DNA of 47,764 nucleotides from Mycobacterium sp. AT1. GTDB taxonomy: Bacteria > Actinomycetota > Actinomycetes > Mycobacteriales > Mycobacteriaceae. The translations under genes were made by a program, and so were the position numbers. This document shows positions 38,250 through 46,667 of this stretch, one piece after another. Within the stretch, counting starts at the first letter, position 1; every line of letters begins with the position of its first letter. The notes under the pieces are model-generated. The model had not been told where the DNA came from and searched no databases. It saw only the letters and a list, made by a program, of their open reading frames with translations. The stretch covers positions 1-47,764 of the forward strand of contig NZ_MVOC01000041.1 in the NCBI RefSeq assembly GCF_002043095.1, written 5' to 3'.

Positions 38250-38681
38250 TCAGGGCCGGGGGTACAGCGTCCGTGTCTCGTTGAGCCGCGGTCGCTGACG
38301 CCCGTCACCGTAGGTCGTCGACGTCCTGGTCCTCGGGAGGTTGGACGGGTCGAACGACGTCGTGGTCGGAGACGTCGAGGTGGTGTCGGTACCGCTGGTC
38401 GTCGTGTCGCCGGGGTCGATGTCGGTGGTGACCGGGGGACTGGTGCTGGTGATGGTCTCGGTGCTGGAGCTGGACGTCGTGGCCGCGGAGCTGCGGTCGG
38501 AGAAGCTGGGATCCGGGTAGTACTGCGACGTCGTCCCAGGCTCGTCGGAACCGCCGACGACGTAGGAGATGAGCAGCCACAGCAGTCCGATCACCGCAAT
38601 CGCGCCGACACTGGCTCCGACGACGGTCGACGTGCGCTCGTGCCACGGCGGCTCGTCCTCGTCGTGGTCGGCGTCCGTCAC
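38250..38681 (-). CDS. Ser/Thr-rich single-pass membrane protein
   Basis: The 143-residue product has an acidic cytoplasmic N-terminus (TDADHDEDEPPWHERTS), one membrane helix (VVGASVGAIAVIGLLWLLISYVV, about 20-42) and an outer region of about 100 residues dominated by Ser and Thr with occasional Pro (SSAATTSSSSTETITSTSPP). It ends in a basic RQRPRLNETRTLYPRP. The composition suggests O-glycosylation. The layout echoes the outer tail of the Hsp70-like protein, though without a nucleotide-binding domain. No family recognised. Confidence 0.7.
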   Translation of the reverse strand: MTDADHDEDEPPWHERTSTVVGASVGAIAVIGLLWLLISYVVGGSDEPGTTSQYYPDPSFSDRSSAATTSSSSTETITSTSPPVTTDIDPGDTTTSGTDTTSTSPTTTSFDPSNLPRTRTSTTYGDGRQRPRLNETRTLYPRP

Positions 38682-38720
38682 GGGCTTGATGGTAGCCGCG
38701 GGCGCTCGTGACGGGCGGGG

Positions 38721-39653
38721 TCAGCCCAGTTGCGGGATGACCTCGGCCGCGAAGAACTCGACGTGGTCGAGATCGGACTGGTCGAGGACCTGGAGGTAGA
38801 CGCGCTGCACGCCGGCCTCGGCGAACGGATCCAGCTTGTCGGCGATCTCGCCGGGCGTGCCAACCAGCGGTGAACTGCTGCGCAGATCGTCGACGTCGCG
38901 GCCGATCGCCGCGGCGCGGGCGGCGACCTCCGCGTCGTCCCGGCCGGCGCACACCACGAACGCCGCCGAGTACGTCAGCGAGTTCGCCGCGCGGCCGGCC
39001 GCCTCGACCGCCGCGTCGACGCGGGCGTACTGCGTCTTGAGGGTCTCGAGGTCGACGAACGGGATGTTGAACTCGGAGGCGTACTTCGCCGTCAGGGCGG
39101 GTGTGCGCTTGGGCCCACCGCCGCCGATGATGATCGGCGGGTACGGCGACTGGGCGGGCTTGGGCAGCGCAGGGGACTCCTTGATCGAGTAGTGCTTCCC
39201 GCTGTAGTCGTAGGTCTCACCCACCGGCGTGCTCCACAGCCCGGTGAGGATGTCCAACTGCTCTTCGAGCCGGTCGAATCGCTCGCCGAGTGGCGGAAAC
39301 GGGATCGCGTACGCGTCGTGCTCGGCCTCGAACCAGCCTGCGCCGAGTCCCAGGTCGACCCGGCCGCCGCTCATCTCGTCGACCTGGGCGACGGAGATGG
39401 CCAGCACGCCGGGGTGGCGGAAGGTGGCCGAGGTGACCATGGTGCCGAGCCGGATGGTGGACGTCTCGCGGGCGATGCCGCCGAGGGTCACCCAGGAATC
39501 CGTCGGCCCTGGCATGCCGTCACCGGACATCGCCAGGTAGTGGTCGGACCGGAAGAAGGCGGAGTAACCCGCCGCCTCCGCGGTCTTGGCCACGGCCAAC
39601 TGGTCGGCGTAGGTGGCGCCCTGCTGCGGTTCGACGAATACGCGGAAGTCCAT
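38721..39653 (-). CDS. LLM-class F420-dependent oxidoreductase
   Basis: The 310-residue product is a luciferase-like flavin/F420 enzyme: DFRVFVEPQQGATYADQLAV at the start, AFFRSDHYLAM, LGTMVTSATFRHPGVLAISV, GGRVDLGLGAGWFEAEHDAY and PPIIIGGGGPKRTPALTAKY. It has the GTPGEIADKL and final QVLDQSDLDHVEFFAAEVIPQL regions found in the mycobacterial subfamily. F420 is the likely cofactor; the substrate is unknown. It lies 24 bp downstream of the TIGR03085 gene on the same strand and may be the last gene of the zwf transcript. Confidence 0.9.
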   Translation of the reverse strand: MDFRVFVEPQQGATYADQLAVAKTAEAAGYSAFFRSDHYLAMSGDGMPGPTDSWVTLGGIARETSTIRLGTMVTSATFRHPGVLAISVAQVDEMSGGRVDLGLGAGWFEAEHDAYAIPFPPLGERFDRLEEQLDILTGLWSTPVGETYDYSGKHYSIKESPALPKPAQSPYPPIIIGGGGPKRTPALTAKYASEFNIPFVDLETLKTQYARVDAAVEAAGRAANSLTYSAAFVVCAGRDDAEVAARAAAIGRDVDDLRSSSPLVGTPGEIADKLDPFAEAGVQRVYLQVLDQSDLDHVEFFAAEVIPQLG

Positions 39654-39677
39654 GCGGGTCAGCCTAGTTGCTTATGC

Positions 39678-40301
39678 CTAGAGGCCTCGATCGCCGTCGC
39701 GCACCGCGCTCACCGCGGCGTCGTCACCGGTGAAGGTCAGCTTGGCTTGGTCGCGGCCGGAGATGAACATCAACAGTTCGCCGGGTTCGCCCGTCACCGT
39801 GACGGCGGGGCCCTTGCCGACGGTGGTCACCGTGGTGCCGTCGGGCGTCTTCAGCGTTACCCGCGCCGGGGTCTTCGACATCGTCATCCGCGACATCAGA
39901 CTGACCTGCCGCGCCAGCGACGACGTCGTCGCCTCGTCGAGTTCCCTTGGTTCCCAGCCGGTTACGGCACGCCGGACGTCCTCGTGGTGGATGAACATCT
40001 CGGCGACGTTGACGAAGGGGTCGAGCAACTTGAACGGCGAGAACAGCGGCGGGCCCGACGCGATCTGGTCGAGCAGCACGTTCCAGTCGTTCTCGGCGGC
40101 GACCTGGTTCTGCACCCGTTCGGTGTAGCCGGCGAACTTCGGCACCATGATGCCCGGTGCGGCGTCGAGCCGGCGTTCCCTGATGACCAGGTGGGCGGCC
40201 AGGTCGCGGGTCGTCCAATCTCCGCACAGCGTCGGCTGTTCCGGGCCGACGCCGCGCATGGTGGTGACGAGCGCGGCGCGCTCCTGCTGGGCGACTGTCA
40301 T
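39678..40301 (-). CDS. TIGR03085-type DinB/mycothiol-fold metal-binding protein
   Basis: The 207-residue product has the signatures of this actinobacterial family: PTLCGDWTTRDLAAHLVIRE near the N-terminus, with the first metal His, and FVNVAEMFIHHEDVRRAVTG, with the second His cluster. A C-terminal domain follows (GTTVTTVGKGPAVTVTGEPGELLMFISGRD). It probably binds a divalent metal and possibly mycothiol; no reaction is established. Its ATG overlaps the stop of the GH15 gene by 4 bp (ATGA). Confidence 0.85.
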   Translation of the reverse strand: MTVAQQERAALVTTMRGVGPEQPTLCGDWTTRDLAAHLVIRERRLDAAPGIMVPKFAGYTERVQNQVAAENDWNVLLDQIASGPPLFSPFKLLDPFVNVAEMFIHHEDVRRAVTGWEPRELDEATTSSLARQVSLMSRMTMSKTPARVTLKTPDGTTVTTVGKGPAVTVTGEPGELLMFISGRDQAKLTFTGDDAAVSAVRDGDRGL

Positions 40302-42139
40302 GACTTGTCTCCTGTGTCGAGTGCACGATCGAGGTTGATCGCCGCGCTGATGAGCGCGAAGTGGGTGAAGGCCTGCGGGAAGTTGCCGACCTGGTCGCCG
40401 GTCGCGCTGACTTGTTCGGCGTATAGGCCGACGTGGTTGGCGTAGGTGAACATCTTCTCCAACGCCAGCTGGGCGTCGTCGAGGCGGCCCGCCCGCGTCA
40501 GCGCCTCCACGTACCAGAACGAGCACAGCGAGAAGGTGCCCTCCTCGCCGTCGAGACCATCGGTTTCCGGTGAGTACCGGAACACCAAGGTGTCGGTGAC
40601 CAGGTCCTTCTCGACGGCCTCGAGCGTCGACAGGAACTTCGGATCGGCGGGCGAGAGGAACTTCACCATCGGCATCAGCAGCACCCCGGCGTCGAGCTCG
40701 GTGCCGCCCTCGGTCTGTGTGAAGGCCTGCAAGTCGTCGTTCCAGGAGTGCGACATGATGCGGGCGTAGATCTCGTCGCGCGTCTTCGACCACGCTCCGA
40801 CGTCGCCGGGCAAACCACGCTGGCGGGCGATGCGGATGGCGCGCTCGAGGGCGACCCAGCAGAACAGCCGCGAGGTCGTGTACGCGCGGTGACCGCCACG
40901 GACCTCCCACATGCTTGCGTCTTCGCGGTCCCAGTTTCCCATCAACCAATCGATGACTTCGACGACGTCGTCCCATGCGTCGCTGCTGATTCCAGCGCCG
41001 TACTTGTTGAACAGGTACACCGAATCGATGAGCTCGCCGTAGATGTCGAGCTGCAGTTGGTCGACCGCGGCGTTGCCGATCCGGACCGGACGAGAGTCGC
41101 GGTACCCCCGCAGATGAGTCAGCTCGGTCTCGTCGACCGGGCGGTTGCCGTCGATGTCGTAGAGCACCCGGAGCGGTCCGAGGTTCTCCGGGCCGTCGCC
41201 CTGCTCGCGTTCCTCGCCGAGCCGTTCGGAGAGCCAGCCGACGAACGCACGGGCCTCGTCGGTGAAGCCGAGCCGGAGCAGGGCGTACAGGCTGAAGCCG
41301 GCGTCGCGGACCCAGACGTAGCGGTAGTCCCAGTTGCGGCTTCCCCCAATGAATTCCGGGATGCTGGTGGTCGGTGCGGCGATGACGGCGCCGGTCGGCT
41401 CGTGGGTGAGCAGCTTGAGGGTGATTGCCGACCGGTGCACCGTCTCGCGCCAGCGGCCGACGTAGCGCGACTGGCGCAACCACGACCGCCAGTACGACGT
41501 AGTGGCGTCCAGCAGGTCGTCGGTCATGTCGACTGCGTTGCTCGAAGGCACGTCGTCTCCGGTGAGCATCTCGAGCACGAACAGTGCGCTGTCACCTTGG
41601 GACAGTTCGACTTCCGCGCTGACGCGGGTGTTGTCGTCGCCCGGCTCGATGGACAGGTCGACGGACGCGACGAGGCCAAGGCGGACGCCGTCACCGGTGA
41701 TGAGCACGCCGTCACCGCTCTCCTCGGCGACGCACCGCTCGCGCCCGTAATCCGGTCGGGCGTCGACGCACGTCCGCATGGTGATCGTGCCCCGCACACC
41801 GCTGACTCGTCGGACCAGCCGTTGGCGATGCTCGGGGTCGCCCGCCCCGAGGACGGGCATGAAGTCGTGCACCTCGGCGACGCCGTCGGGGGTGAGGAAC
41901 CGGGTGATCAGGACGGCGGTGTCGGGGAAGTAGAACTGCTGGGTGCGGGAGACCTCGCCCGTCGGCGAGAGCGTCCATTTGCCGCCCCGCTCGGTGTCGA
42001 GGATCGCACCGAACACGCTCGCGGAGTCGAAACGCGGTGCGCAGAACCAGTCGATTGTGCCGTCGGTGGCAACCAGGGCGCAGGTGCGCAGGTCGCCGAT
42101 CAGTCCGTGGTCCGCTATGGCGGGCCAGTCGTCAGGCAT
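40298..42139 (-). CDS. glycoside hydrolase family 15 protein (glucoamylase/trehalase-like)
   Basis: The 613-residue product has the bacterial GH15 plan. An N-terminal beta-sandwich starts ADHGLIGDLRTCALVATDGT, IDWFCAPRFDSASVF. The catalytic (alpha/alpha)6 barrel begins near 235, with WDYRYVWVRDAGFSLYALLR, general acid E412 in MWEVRGGHRAYT, and general base E575 in GLYAEQVSATGDQVGNFPQA. It hydrolyses alpha-glucosidic bonds with inversion. The known mycobacterial GH15 trehalase has a similar overall plan, so trehalose, maltose or maltooligosaccharides are all possible substrates. No signal peptide: cytoplasmic. Its start lies inside the zwf 3' end (8-bp overlap). Confidence 0.92.
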   Translation of the reverse strand: MPDDWPAIADHGLIGDLRTCALVATDGTIDWFCAPRFDSASVFGAILDTERGGKWTLSPTGEVSRTQQFYFPDTAVLITRFLTPDGVAEVHDFMPVLGAGDPEHRQRLVRRVSGVRGTITMRTCVDARPDYGRERCVAEESGDGVLITGDGVRLGLVASVDLSIEPGDDNTRVSAEVELSQGDSALFVLEMLTGDDVPSSNAVDMTDDLLDATTSYWRSWLRQSRYVGRWRETVHRSAITLKLLTHEPTGAVIAAPTTSIPEFIGGSRNWDYRYVWVRDAGFSLYALLRLGFTDEARAFVGWLSERLGEEREQGDGPENLGPLRVLYDIDGNRPVDETELTHLRGYRDSRPVRIGNAAVDQLQLDIYGELIDSVYLFNKYGAGISSDAWDDVVEVIDWLMGNWDREDASMWEVRGGHRAYTTSRLFCWVALERAIRIARQRGLPGDVGAWSKTRDEIYARIMSHSWNDDLQAFTQTEGGTELDAGVLLMPMVKFLSPADPKFLSTLEAVEKDLVTDTLVFRYSPETDGLDGEEGTFSLCSFWYVEALTRAGRLDDAQLALEKMFTYANHVGLYAEQVSATGDQVGNFPQAFTHFALISAAINLDRALDTGDKS

Positions 42140-43556
42140 CGGGCAGGTGCCACCCTTCCGGGCCTGCCAACTCGATCGCCTCGTCGGGGCCCCACGAACC
42201 GCGAGCGTACGGCAGCGTCGGCGGTGGGGTGTCGAGAACCGGCTGACAGATCTCCCACAGCCGGTCCACTTCGTCGGCCCTGGTGAACAGCGTCTGGTCG
42301 CCGCGCATCACGTCGAGCAGCAACCGCTCGTAGGCCTCAAGCGGGACGTCGTCGGGATCCTCTTTCGCGATGTCGAGGTTGAACGTCAACGGCACCAAGT
42401 CCATTCGTGGACCGGGCCGCTTGGCCATCAGGCTAACCTCGAACTCCGGCGAGTCGCTGAGCTCGATCACCAGCTGGTTGGGGCCGTACTCGCTGTCACC
42501 GAACCGTCCCATCGGTGGGGTGCGGAACGTCAGGGTGACGGTGCGTCGGGTGGCGCCGAGGGACTTGCCGGTGCGCAGCAGGAACGGCACGCCCTGCCAG
42601 CGTTCGGTGTCGACGAAGGCCTCCAACGCCACGAACGTCTCGACCTTCGAATCGTCGGCGACGCCGTCCTCGTCGCGGTAGCCCTCGTACTGCCCGAACA
42701 CGACGCGGTCGGGGTTCAGCGGCTGCATCGCGGCGAAGACCTTCGCCTTCTCGTTGCGCAGTGCCGTCGGGTCGAGGTGCACCGGAGGCTCCATGGCGAT
42801 GAAGCCGAGCACCTGGCACAGGTGGGTGGAGATCATGTCGCGGAAGCAGCCCGTGGACTCGTAGAACGCGCCCCGCCCTTCGGCCGTCAACGTCTCCGGC
42901 ACGTCGATCTGCACCGACATCAGGTGGTCGCGGTTCCAGGCGGGCTCGATGAGGCCGTTGGCGAAGCGCAAGGCCAAGATGTTCTGCACCGCTTCCTTTC
43001 CCAGGAAGTGGTCGATGCGGAACACCTGATCCTCGCTGACGACCTTCTTCAGGGCGGCGTCGAGCTCGCGGGACGACTCCAGGTCGGTCCCGAAGGGCTT
43101 CTCGACGACGACGCGGGCGTCGTCGGTCAGGTGCTCGTGGCCGAGCATGCCGATCATCGACTCCATCGCCGTTGGCGGTACGGAGAGGTAGATCAGCGTG
43201 CGCGAATCGTCGCCGAGGCCGTCGTGCGCCTCGCGGACGGCGGCGGCGAGGTCCTTGCCGCCGTCGTCCTCACTGGCATCGGAGGTCTGAAAGGTCAAGC
43301 GGCTCAACAGGTCTTCGAGTACGTCGGAGTCGAGGTCGTCGACCGACTCCTGCAGGCCGCTGCGAATCTTCTCGCGGAATTCGTCGTCGGAACCGGGGGA
43401 GTGCCGACCCGACCCGATAATCGCGTAGTCCTCGGGTAGCCGTGACGCTGCCGCCAGCCGGTACAGGCCGGGAAAGAGCTTGCGCTTTGCCAAGTCTCCG
43501 GTAGCACCGAAGAGGACGAAGACGTGTGGACCCGGGCGCTCCTCGCGATGCTTCAC
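42132..43556 (-). CDS. zwf: glucose-6-phosphate 1-dehydrogenase
   Basis: The 474-residue enzyme oxidises glucose 6-phosphate to 6-phosphogluconolactone, feeding the pentose phosphate pathway. Key segments are the dinucleotide fold LFGATGDLAKRKL (15-27), the substrate-binding and catalytic signature RIDHFLGKE (180-188, with His183 and Lys187), VEKPFGTDLESS, and ESTGCFRDMISTHLCQVLGF. The length is near the family norm. The ATG at 43556 starts close before the Rossmann strand. It overlaps the GH15 gene, so glucose release and oxidation may be coordinated. Confidence 0.95.
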   Translation of the reverse strand: MKHREERPGPHVFVLFGATGDLAKRKLFPGLYRLAAASRLPEDYAIIGSGRHSPGSDDEFREKIRSGLQESVDDLDSDVLEDLLSRLTFQTSDASEDDGGKDLAAAVREAHDGLGDDSRTLIYLSVPPTAMESMIGMLGHEHLTDDARVVVEKPFGTDLESSRELDAALKKVVSEDQVFRIDHFLGKEAVQNILALRFANGLIEPAWNRDHLMSVQIDVPETLTAEGRGAFYESTGCFRDMISTHLCQVLGFIAMEPPVHLDPTALRNEKAKVFAAMQPLNPDRVVFGQYEGYRDEDGVADDSKVETFVALEAFVDTERWQGVPFLLRTGKSLGATRRTVTLTFRTPPMGRFGDSEYGPNQLVIELSDSPEFEVSLMAKRPGPRMDLVPLTFNLDIAKEDPDDVPLEAYERLLLDVMRGDQTLFTRADEVDRLWEICQPVLDTPPPTLPYARGSWGPDEAIELAGPEGWHLPDA

Positions 43557-43594
43557 CGGTGGGTTCTTCCCGTAACGGCGCCCTGGCTAAACGT

Positions 43595-44137
43595 CTAGAA
43601 GGCGTCTACACCGCCGATGGCGACGAACATTCCGTGGCTGGTGCCGTCGTTGGTGAACTTCGTGCCGTCCTCGCTGGCGACGATCGTCCACCCCTGCGCG
43701 GTGTAGGTGCGGTAGTCGATGGGGACGACGGGGATGTCGCCGAGGTTGCCGAGCACCCACTTGAGCTGACCGTCTGCGGTAACTCGCACGCCGTTGGCCG
43801 GGGCACCGTCGACCACCGGCGAGCTGGTGAAGGGGGCCTCGCAGGCGACTTCGGTCGTGTTGATCTGGCACCGGGTCTGGCCGGACTTGGTGGTGATGAA
43901 CACGTAGCCGTTCTGCGGCGGCAACGCCTCGGCCGCCGGGGGAGGTGCGGCGACGGGGGTGGTGGTCGTCGTCGTGGTCGTCGGTGTCGGGCTGGAGCGC
44001 GACGGCGTCGACGTGGGAAACGTCGGTTCGGTTGGGTTCCCGGCGTTGCGCTCGGGGCTACCGGAAATCGTCGACTGGCAACCGACGAGGAGCGTGCCCG
44101 CCGCGAGCACGCTCAAGACCTTCCACCGCACGTCCAT
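43595..44137 (-). CDS. lpqJ: LpqJ-like lipoprotein
   Basis: The 180-residue product has a lipoprotein signal (KVLSVLAAGTLLVGC, lipid-modified Cys20). A Thr/Pro-rich linker follows (PTPTTTTTTTTPVAAPPP), then a compact extracytoplasmic domain containing two Cys (QTRCQINTTEVACEA) that probably pair. The domain resembles the conserved region of mycobacterial LpqJ, whose gene lies beyond iniC in M. tuberculosis; here several genes separate them. The start is the ATG at 44137 directly before the charged region of the signal. Confidence 0.65.
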   Translation of the reverse strand: MDVRWKVLSVLAAGTLLVGCQSTISGSPERNAGNPTEPTFPTSTPSRSSPTPTTTTTTTTPVAAPPPAAEALPPQNGYVFITTKSGQTRCQINTTEVACEAPFTSSPVVDGAPANGVRVTADGQLKWVLGNLGDIPVVPIDYRTYTAQGWTIVASEDGTKFTNDGTSHGMFVAIGGVDAF

Positions 44138-44186
44138 CGCCGTCCAGGCTACGCACCTCGTGACGGATGTGACGGCAGTGACTCGC

Positions 44187-44987
44187 TCAGTCGAACAGGT
44201 CGGGCTGCTCCCTGGTGATCTTGGCGAACAGCGGCTGGAAGCTGAACCACCCGGCGAAGTGGCTGCCGACCTGCCCACGGGTCAGCGCGGCCATCTGGTC
44301 GTCGATGAGGACGGGGGTGCCCGCAGCCTCCGCCATCAGCTGCGCCTGACACGACCGCTCCATGGTGATGAACCACCAGGCGGCCTCCTCGACGGAATGA
44401 CCGACGGTCAGCAGCCCGTGGTTGCGCAGGATCGCCGCCTTGCCGTCGCCTAGCGCGTGCGCGATGCGCTTGCCTTCCTCGAGATCGAGGACGACGCCCG
44501 AGTACTGGTCGAACAGCGCGTGATCCTGGTAGAACGCACAGGCGTCCTGCGTGATCGGGTCGAGCAGCTTGCCGAGCGTCGACCACGTCTTGCCGTACAC
44601 CGAGTGGGAGTGCGCGGCCCCGATCACGTCGGGACGGGCGGCGTGAACCTGCGAGTGGATCGCGAACGCCGCCTGGTTGACCGGGCGGTCCCCGTGCACG
44701 ATCTCGCCGTCGTGCCGCACCAGCAGAAGATCGCTGACGCGGATGTGGCCGAAGTGCATGCCGAACGGGTTGACCCAAAAGTGGTCGGTGAGTTCGGGAT
44801 CGCGGGCGGTGATGTGCCCGGCCACGCCCTCGTCGAACCCGAACCGGCTGAACAGTCGGAAGGCGGCCGCCAGGTTCTGCTTGCGGTGCAGCCGCTCCTC
44901 CTCGACCGTGCGGTCGGTGCGGGGAAGCAGGGCGGCGACGTTACCGCCTGCGAGCTTCGTGGCGTCTTCGGCTCCGGTGTCGACCAT
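44187..44987 (-). CDS. class II aldolase/adducin family protein
   Basis: The 266-residue product has the class II aldolase fold: FGFDEGVAGHITARDP near the N-terminus, FWVNPFGMHFGHIRVSDLLLV, the zinc ligands in GAAHSHSVYGKTWST, and a further His in ILRNHGLLTVGHSVEEA. It probably cleaves or isomerises a sugar phosphate or hydroxy acid, or belongs to the adducin-like subgroup without known activity. It lies 18 bp downstream of the metQ-like gene on the same strand and may be transcribed with it; a metabolic connection is not evident. Confidence 0.88.
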   Translation of the reverse strand: MVDTGAEDATKLAGGNVAALLPRTDRTVEEERLHRKQNLAAAFRLFSRFGFDEGVAGHITARDPELTDHFWVNPFGMHFGHIRVSDLLLVRHDGEIVHGDRPVNQAAFAIHSQVHAARPDVIGAAHSHSVYGKTWSTLGKLLDPITQDACAFYQDHALFDQYSGVVLDLEEGKRIAHALGDGKAAILRNHGLLTVGHSVEEAAWWFITMERSCQAQLMAEAAGTPVLIDDQMAALTRGQVGSHFAGWFSFQPLFAKITREQPDLFD

Positions 44988-45005
44988 GACTCGATCGTAC
45001 GACCG

Positions 45006-45911
45006 CTACCCGAGCGGCAACAGGATGTTCTTCACGCTGGGATCGGTGGCCAGGAACTGTTGCACCGCCGGATCCTGGAACGTCTCGACGAGCTTCTTCA
45101 CGTTGTCGGTGTCGGCCCACTTGCTGCCGATGGTGAGCTGGCCCGCGAACTCGTCCGGCGCGGGCGGCGCGAAGATCTGCTGAGTCAGCGGAATCTTCGC
45201 GGCCAGGTAGTACTCGGTGTAGCCGACGGCGGCGTCGAGGTCCGGCAGCGACCGGGACTGCGCGGCGAAGTCGAGCAGGGTGAACTTCAGGTTCTTGGGA
45301 TTGCCGACGATGTCCTTCTGAGTGGCCTGGAACTTGTCGACCGCCGGGTTCAGCGTGATCAGCCCCGCCCGCTCCAGCAGCCACAGCCCTTGGGCTTCAT
45401 TCGCCGGATCCGAGTAGAGGGACACGTTGGCGCCGTCGGGCAGCTGCGACGGATCGGTGTACTTGTCCGACCAGATGCCGAAGCCCCACCGGAAGACCGG
45501 CGTCGCGGCCGTCTCGCGGAAGTCCGGATTGGCCTCGAGCACCTGGCTCAGCCAGAGCTTGTGCTGATAGATCGTTCCGGCCACCTCGCCGTCGCTGACG
45601 GCTCGGTTGATGGTGTTGCTGTCGGTGAGGCCGCGGAAGGCGACCTTGATGCCGTGCCGCGGCGCGACGTCCTTGGCGATGTATTCGATGAGCGACTGCT
45701 CGGCGGCGTTGCCCTCGTTGGTGGCGACGACCAAGGTCGCGCCGGCGATCTCGTTGGCGGACTTGGTCTCTCCGAAGAAGACGAACTTCACGGCGACGGC
45801 CGCGACGACGACCACGACGAGTCCGAGCGCGGGCCAGATCCACCTGGGCCGTCGGCGCAGTTCGAAGCCGTGGTCGTCGGCCTCCGGTGATGCGGTGGGT
45901 GTGGTTGTCAT
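45006..45911 (-). CDS. metQ: MetQ/NlpA-type substrate-binding protein with membrane anchor
   Basis: The 301-residue product has a cytoplasmic leader of about 22 residues, one hydrophobic helix (WIWPALGLVVVVVAAVAVKFVFF) and a periplasmic-type binding domain of the NlpA family: TLVVATNEGNAAEQSLIEYIAKDVAPRHGIKVAF, the NTINRAVSDGEVAGTIYQHKLWL loop, and TLLDFAAQSRSLPDLDAAVGYTEYYLA. It would deliver methionine or a related amino acid to the permease encoded next. It lacks the lipobox Cys normal for the family, so it is tethered by the helix itself. Confidence 0.85.
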   Translation of the reverse strand: MTTTPTASPEADDHGFELRRRPRWIWPALGLVVVVVAAVAVKFVFFGETKSANEIAGATLVVATNEGNAAEQSLIEYIAKDVAPRHGIKVAFRGLTDSNTINRAVSDGEVAGTIYQHKLWLSQVLEANPDFRETAATPVFRWGFGIWSDKYTDPSQLPDGANVSLYSDPANEAQGLWLLERAGLITLNPAVDKFQATQKDIVGNPKNLKFTLLDFAAQSRSLPDLDAAVGYTEYYLAAKIPLTQQIFAPPAPDEFAGQLTIGSKWADTDNVKKLVETFQDPAVQQFLATDPSVKNILLPLG

Positions 45912-45926
45912 GGTGAGCCTTTCGAA

Positions 45927-46667
45927 TTAGACGGCGGGTGCGCGTCTGCGGAGCGGGCGGGCCGCGACGGAGGACAGTCGGCGGTGCGGTGTGGTCAGGC
46001 GGACGAGGGCGTCGCCGATCAGCTGGACCGCGGCGACGGTGATCACCAGGATCACGATGGTGGCGAGCATGACGCCCTGGTCGAATCGCTGATAGCCGTA
46101 CGTGACGGCGACATAACCGATTCCGCCGGCGCCGATGGTGCCCGCGATGGCCGAGTATTCGATCATGGCGATGACGTTGATGGTCAGCCCGCCGATGATC
46201 GACGGGACGGCCTCGCCGAGTTGCACCGTGCGGATGATCTGCAGGGGCGACCCACCCGAGGCGCGCGCCACCTGTACCGCCGACGGCGGAACCGAGCGCA
46301 GCGAGTTCTCGACGATCCTGGTGAAGAATGCGATGCCCGCCAACGACATTGGCACCACTGCTGCCGCGATGCCGATGTTGGTGCCGGTGACGAATCTGGT
46401 GAACGGCATGATCGACGCCATCAGGATCAGGAACGGCAACGACCGGCCGACGCTGATGACCCAACTCAGTACGGTGTGCAGGCCGGGGTTCTCGAACAGC
46501 CCGCCCGGCGCCAGGTTGTGCACCAGGGCACCCAGTGGGACGCCGACCACCACGACGATCGCCATCACGATCCCGACCATGATCAGGGTGTCCACCAGCG
46601 CCGGAAACAGCAGCCCGGGGAGTTCACCGACCGGGACCTTCGCGTTGGCGAGCAGTGTCTCGGTCAT
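45927..46667 (-). CDS. metI: ABC transporter permease, methionine type
   Basis: The 246-residue product has about six membrane helices. The permease signature reads PLGALVHNLAPG..., VISVGRSLPFLILMASIMPF, IVENSLRSVPPSAVQVARASGGSPLQIIRTVQLGEAVPSIIGGLTI (the EAA loop that contacts the ATPase), and EYSAIAGTIGAGGIGYVAV. This is the MetI pattern. The ATG at 46667 overlaps the stop of the ATPase gene by 4 bp. Confidence 0.92.
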   Translation of the reverse strand: MTETLLANAKVPVGELPGLLFPALVDTLIMVGIVMAIVVVVGVPLGALVHNLAPGGLFENPGLHTVLSWVISVGRSLPFLILMASIMPFTRFVTGTNIGIAAAVVPMSLAGIAFFTRIVENSLRSVPPSAVQVARASGGSPLQIIRTVQLGEAVPSIIGGLTINVIAMIEYSAIAGTIGAGGIGYVAVTYGYQRFDQGVMLATIVILVITVAAVQLIGDALVRLTTPHRRLSSVAARPLRRRAPAV

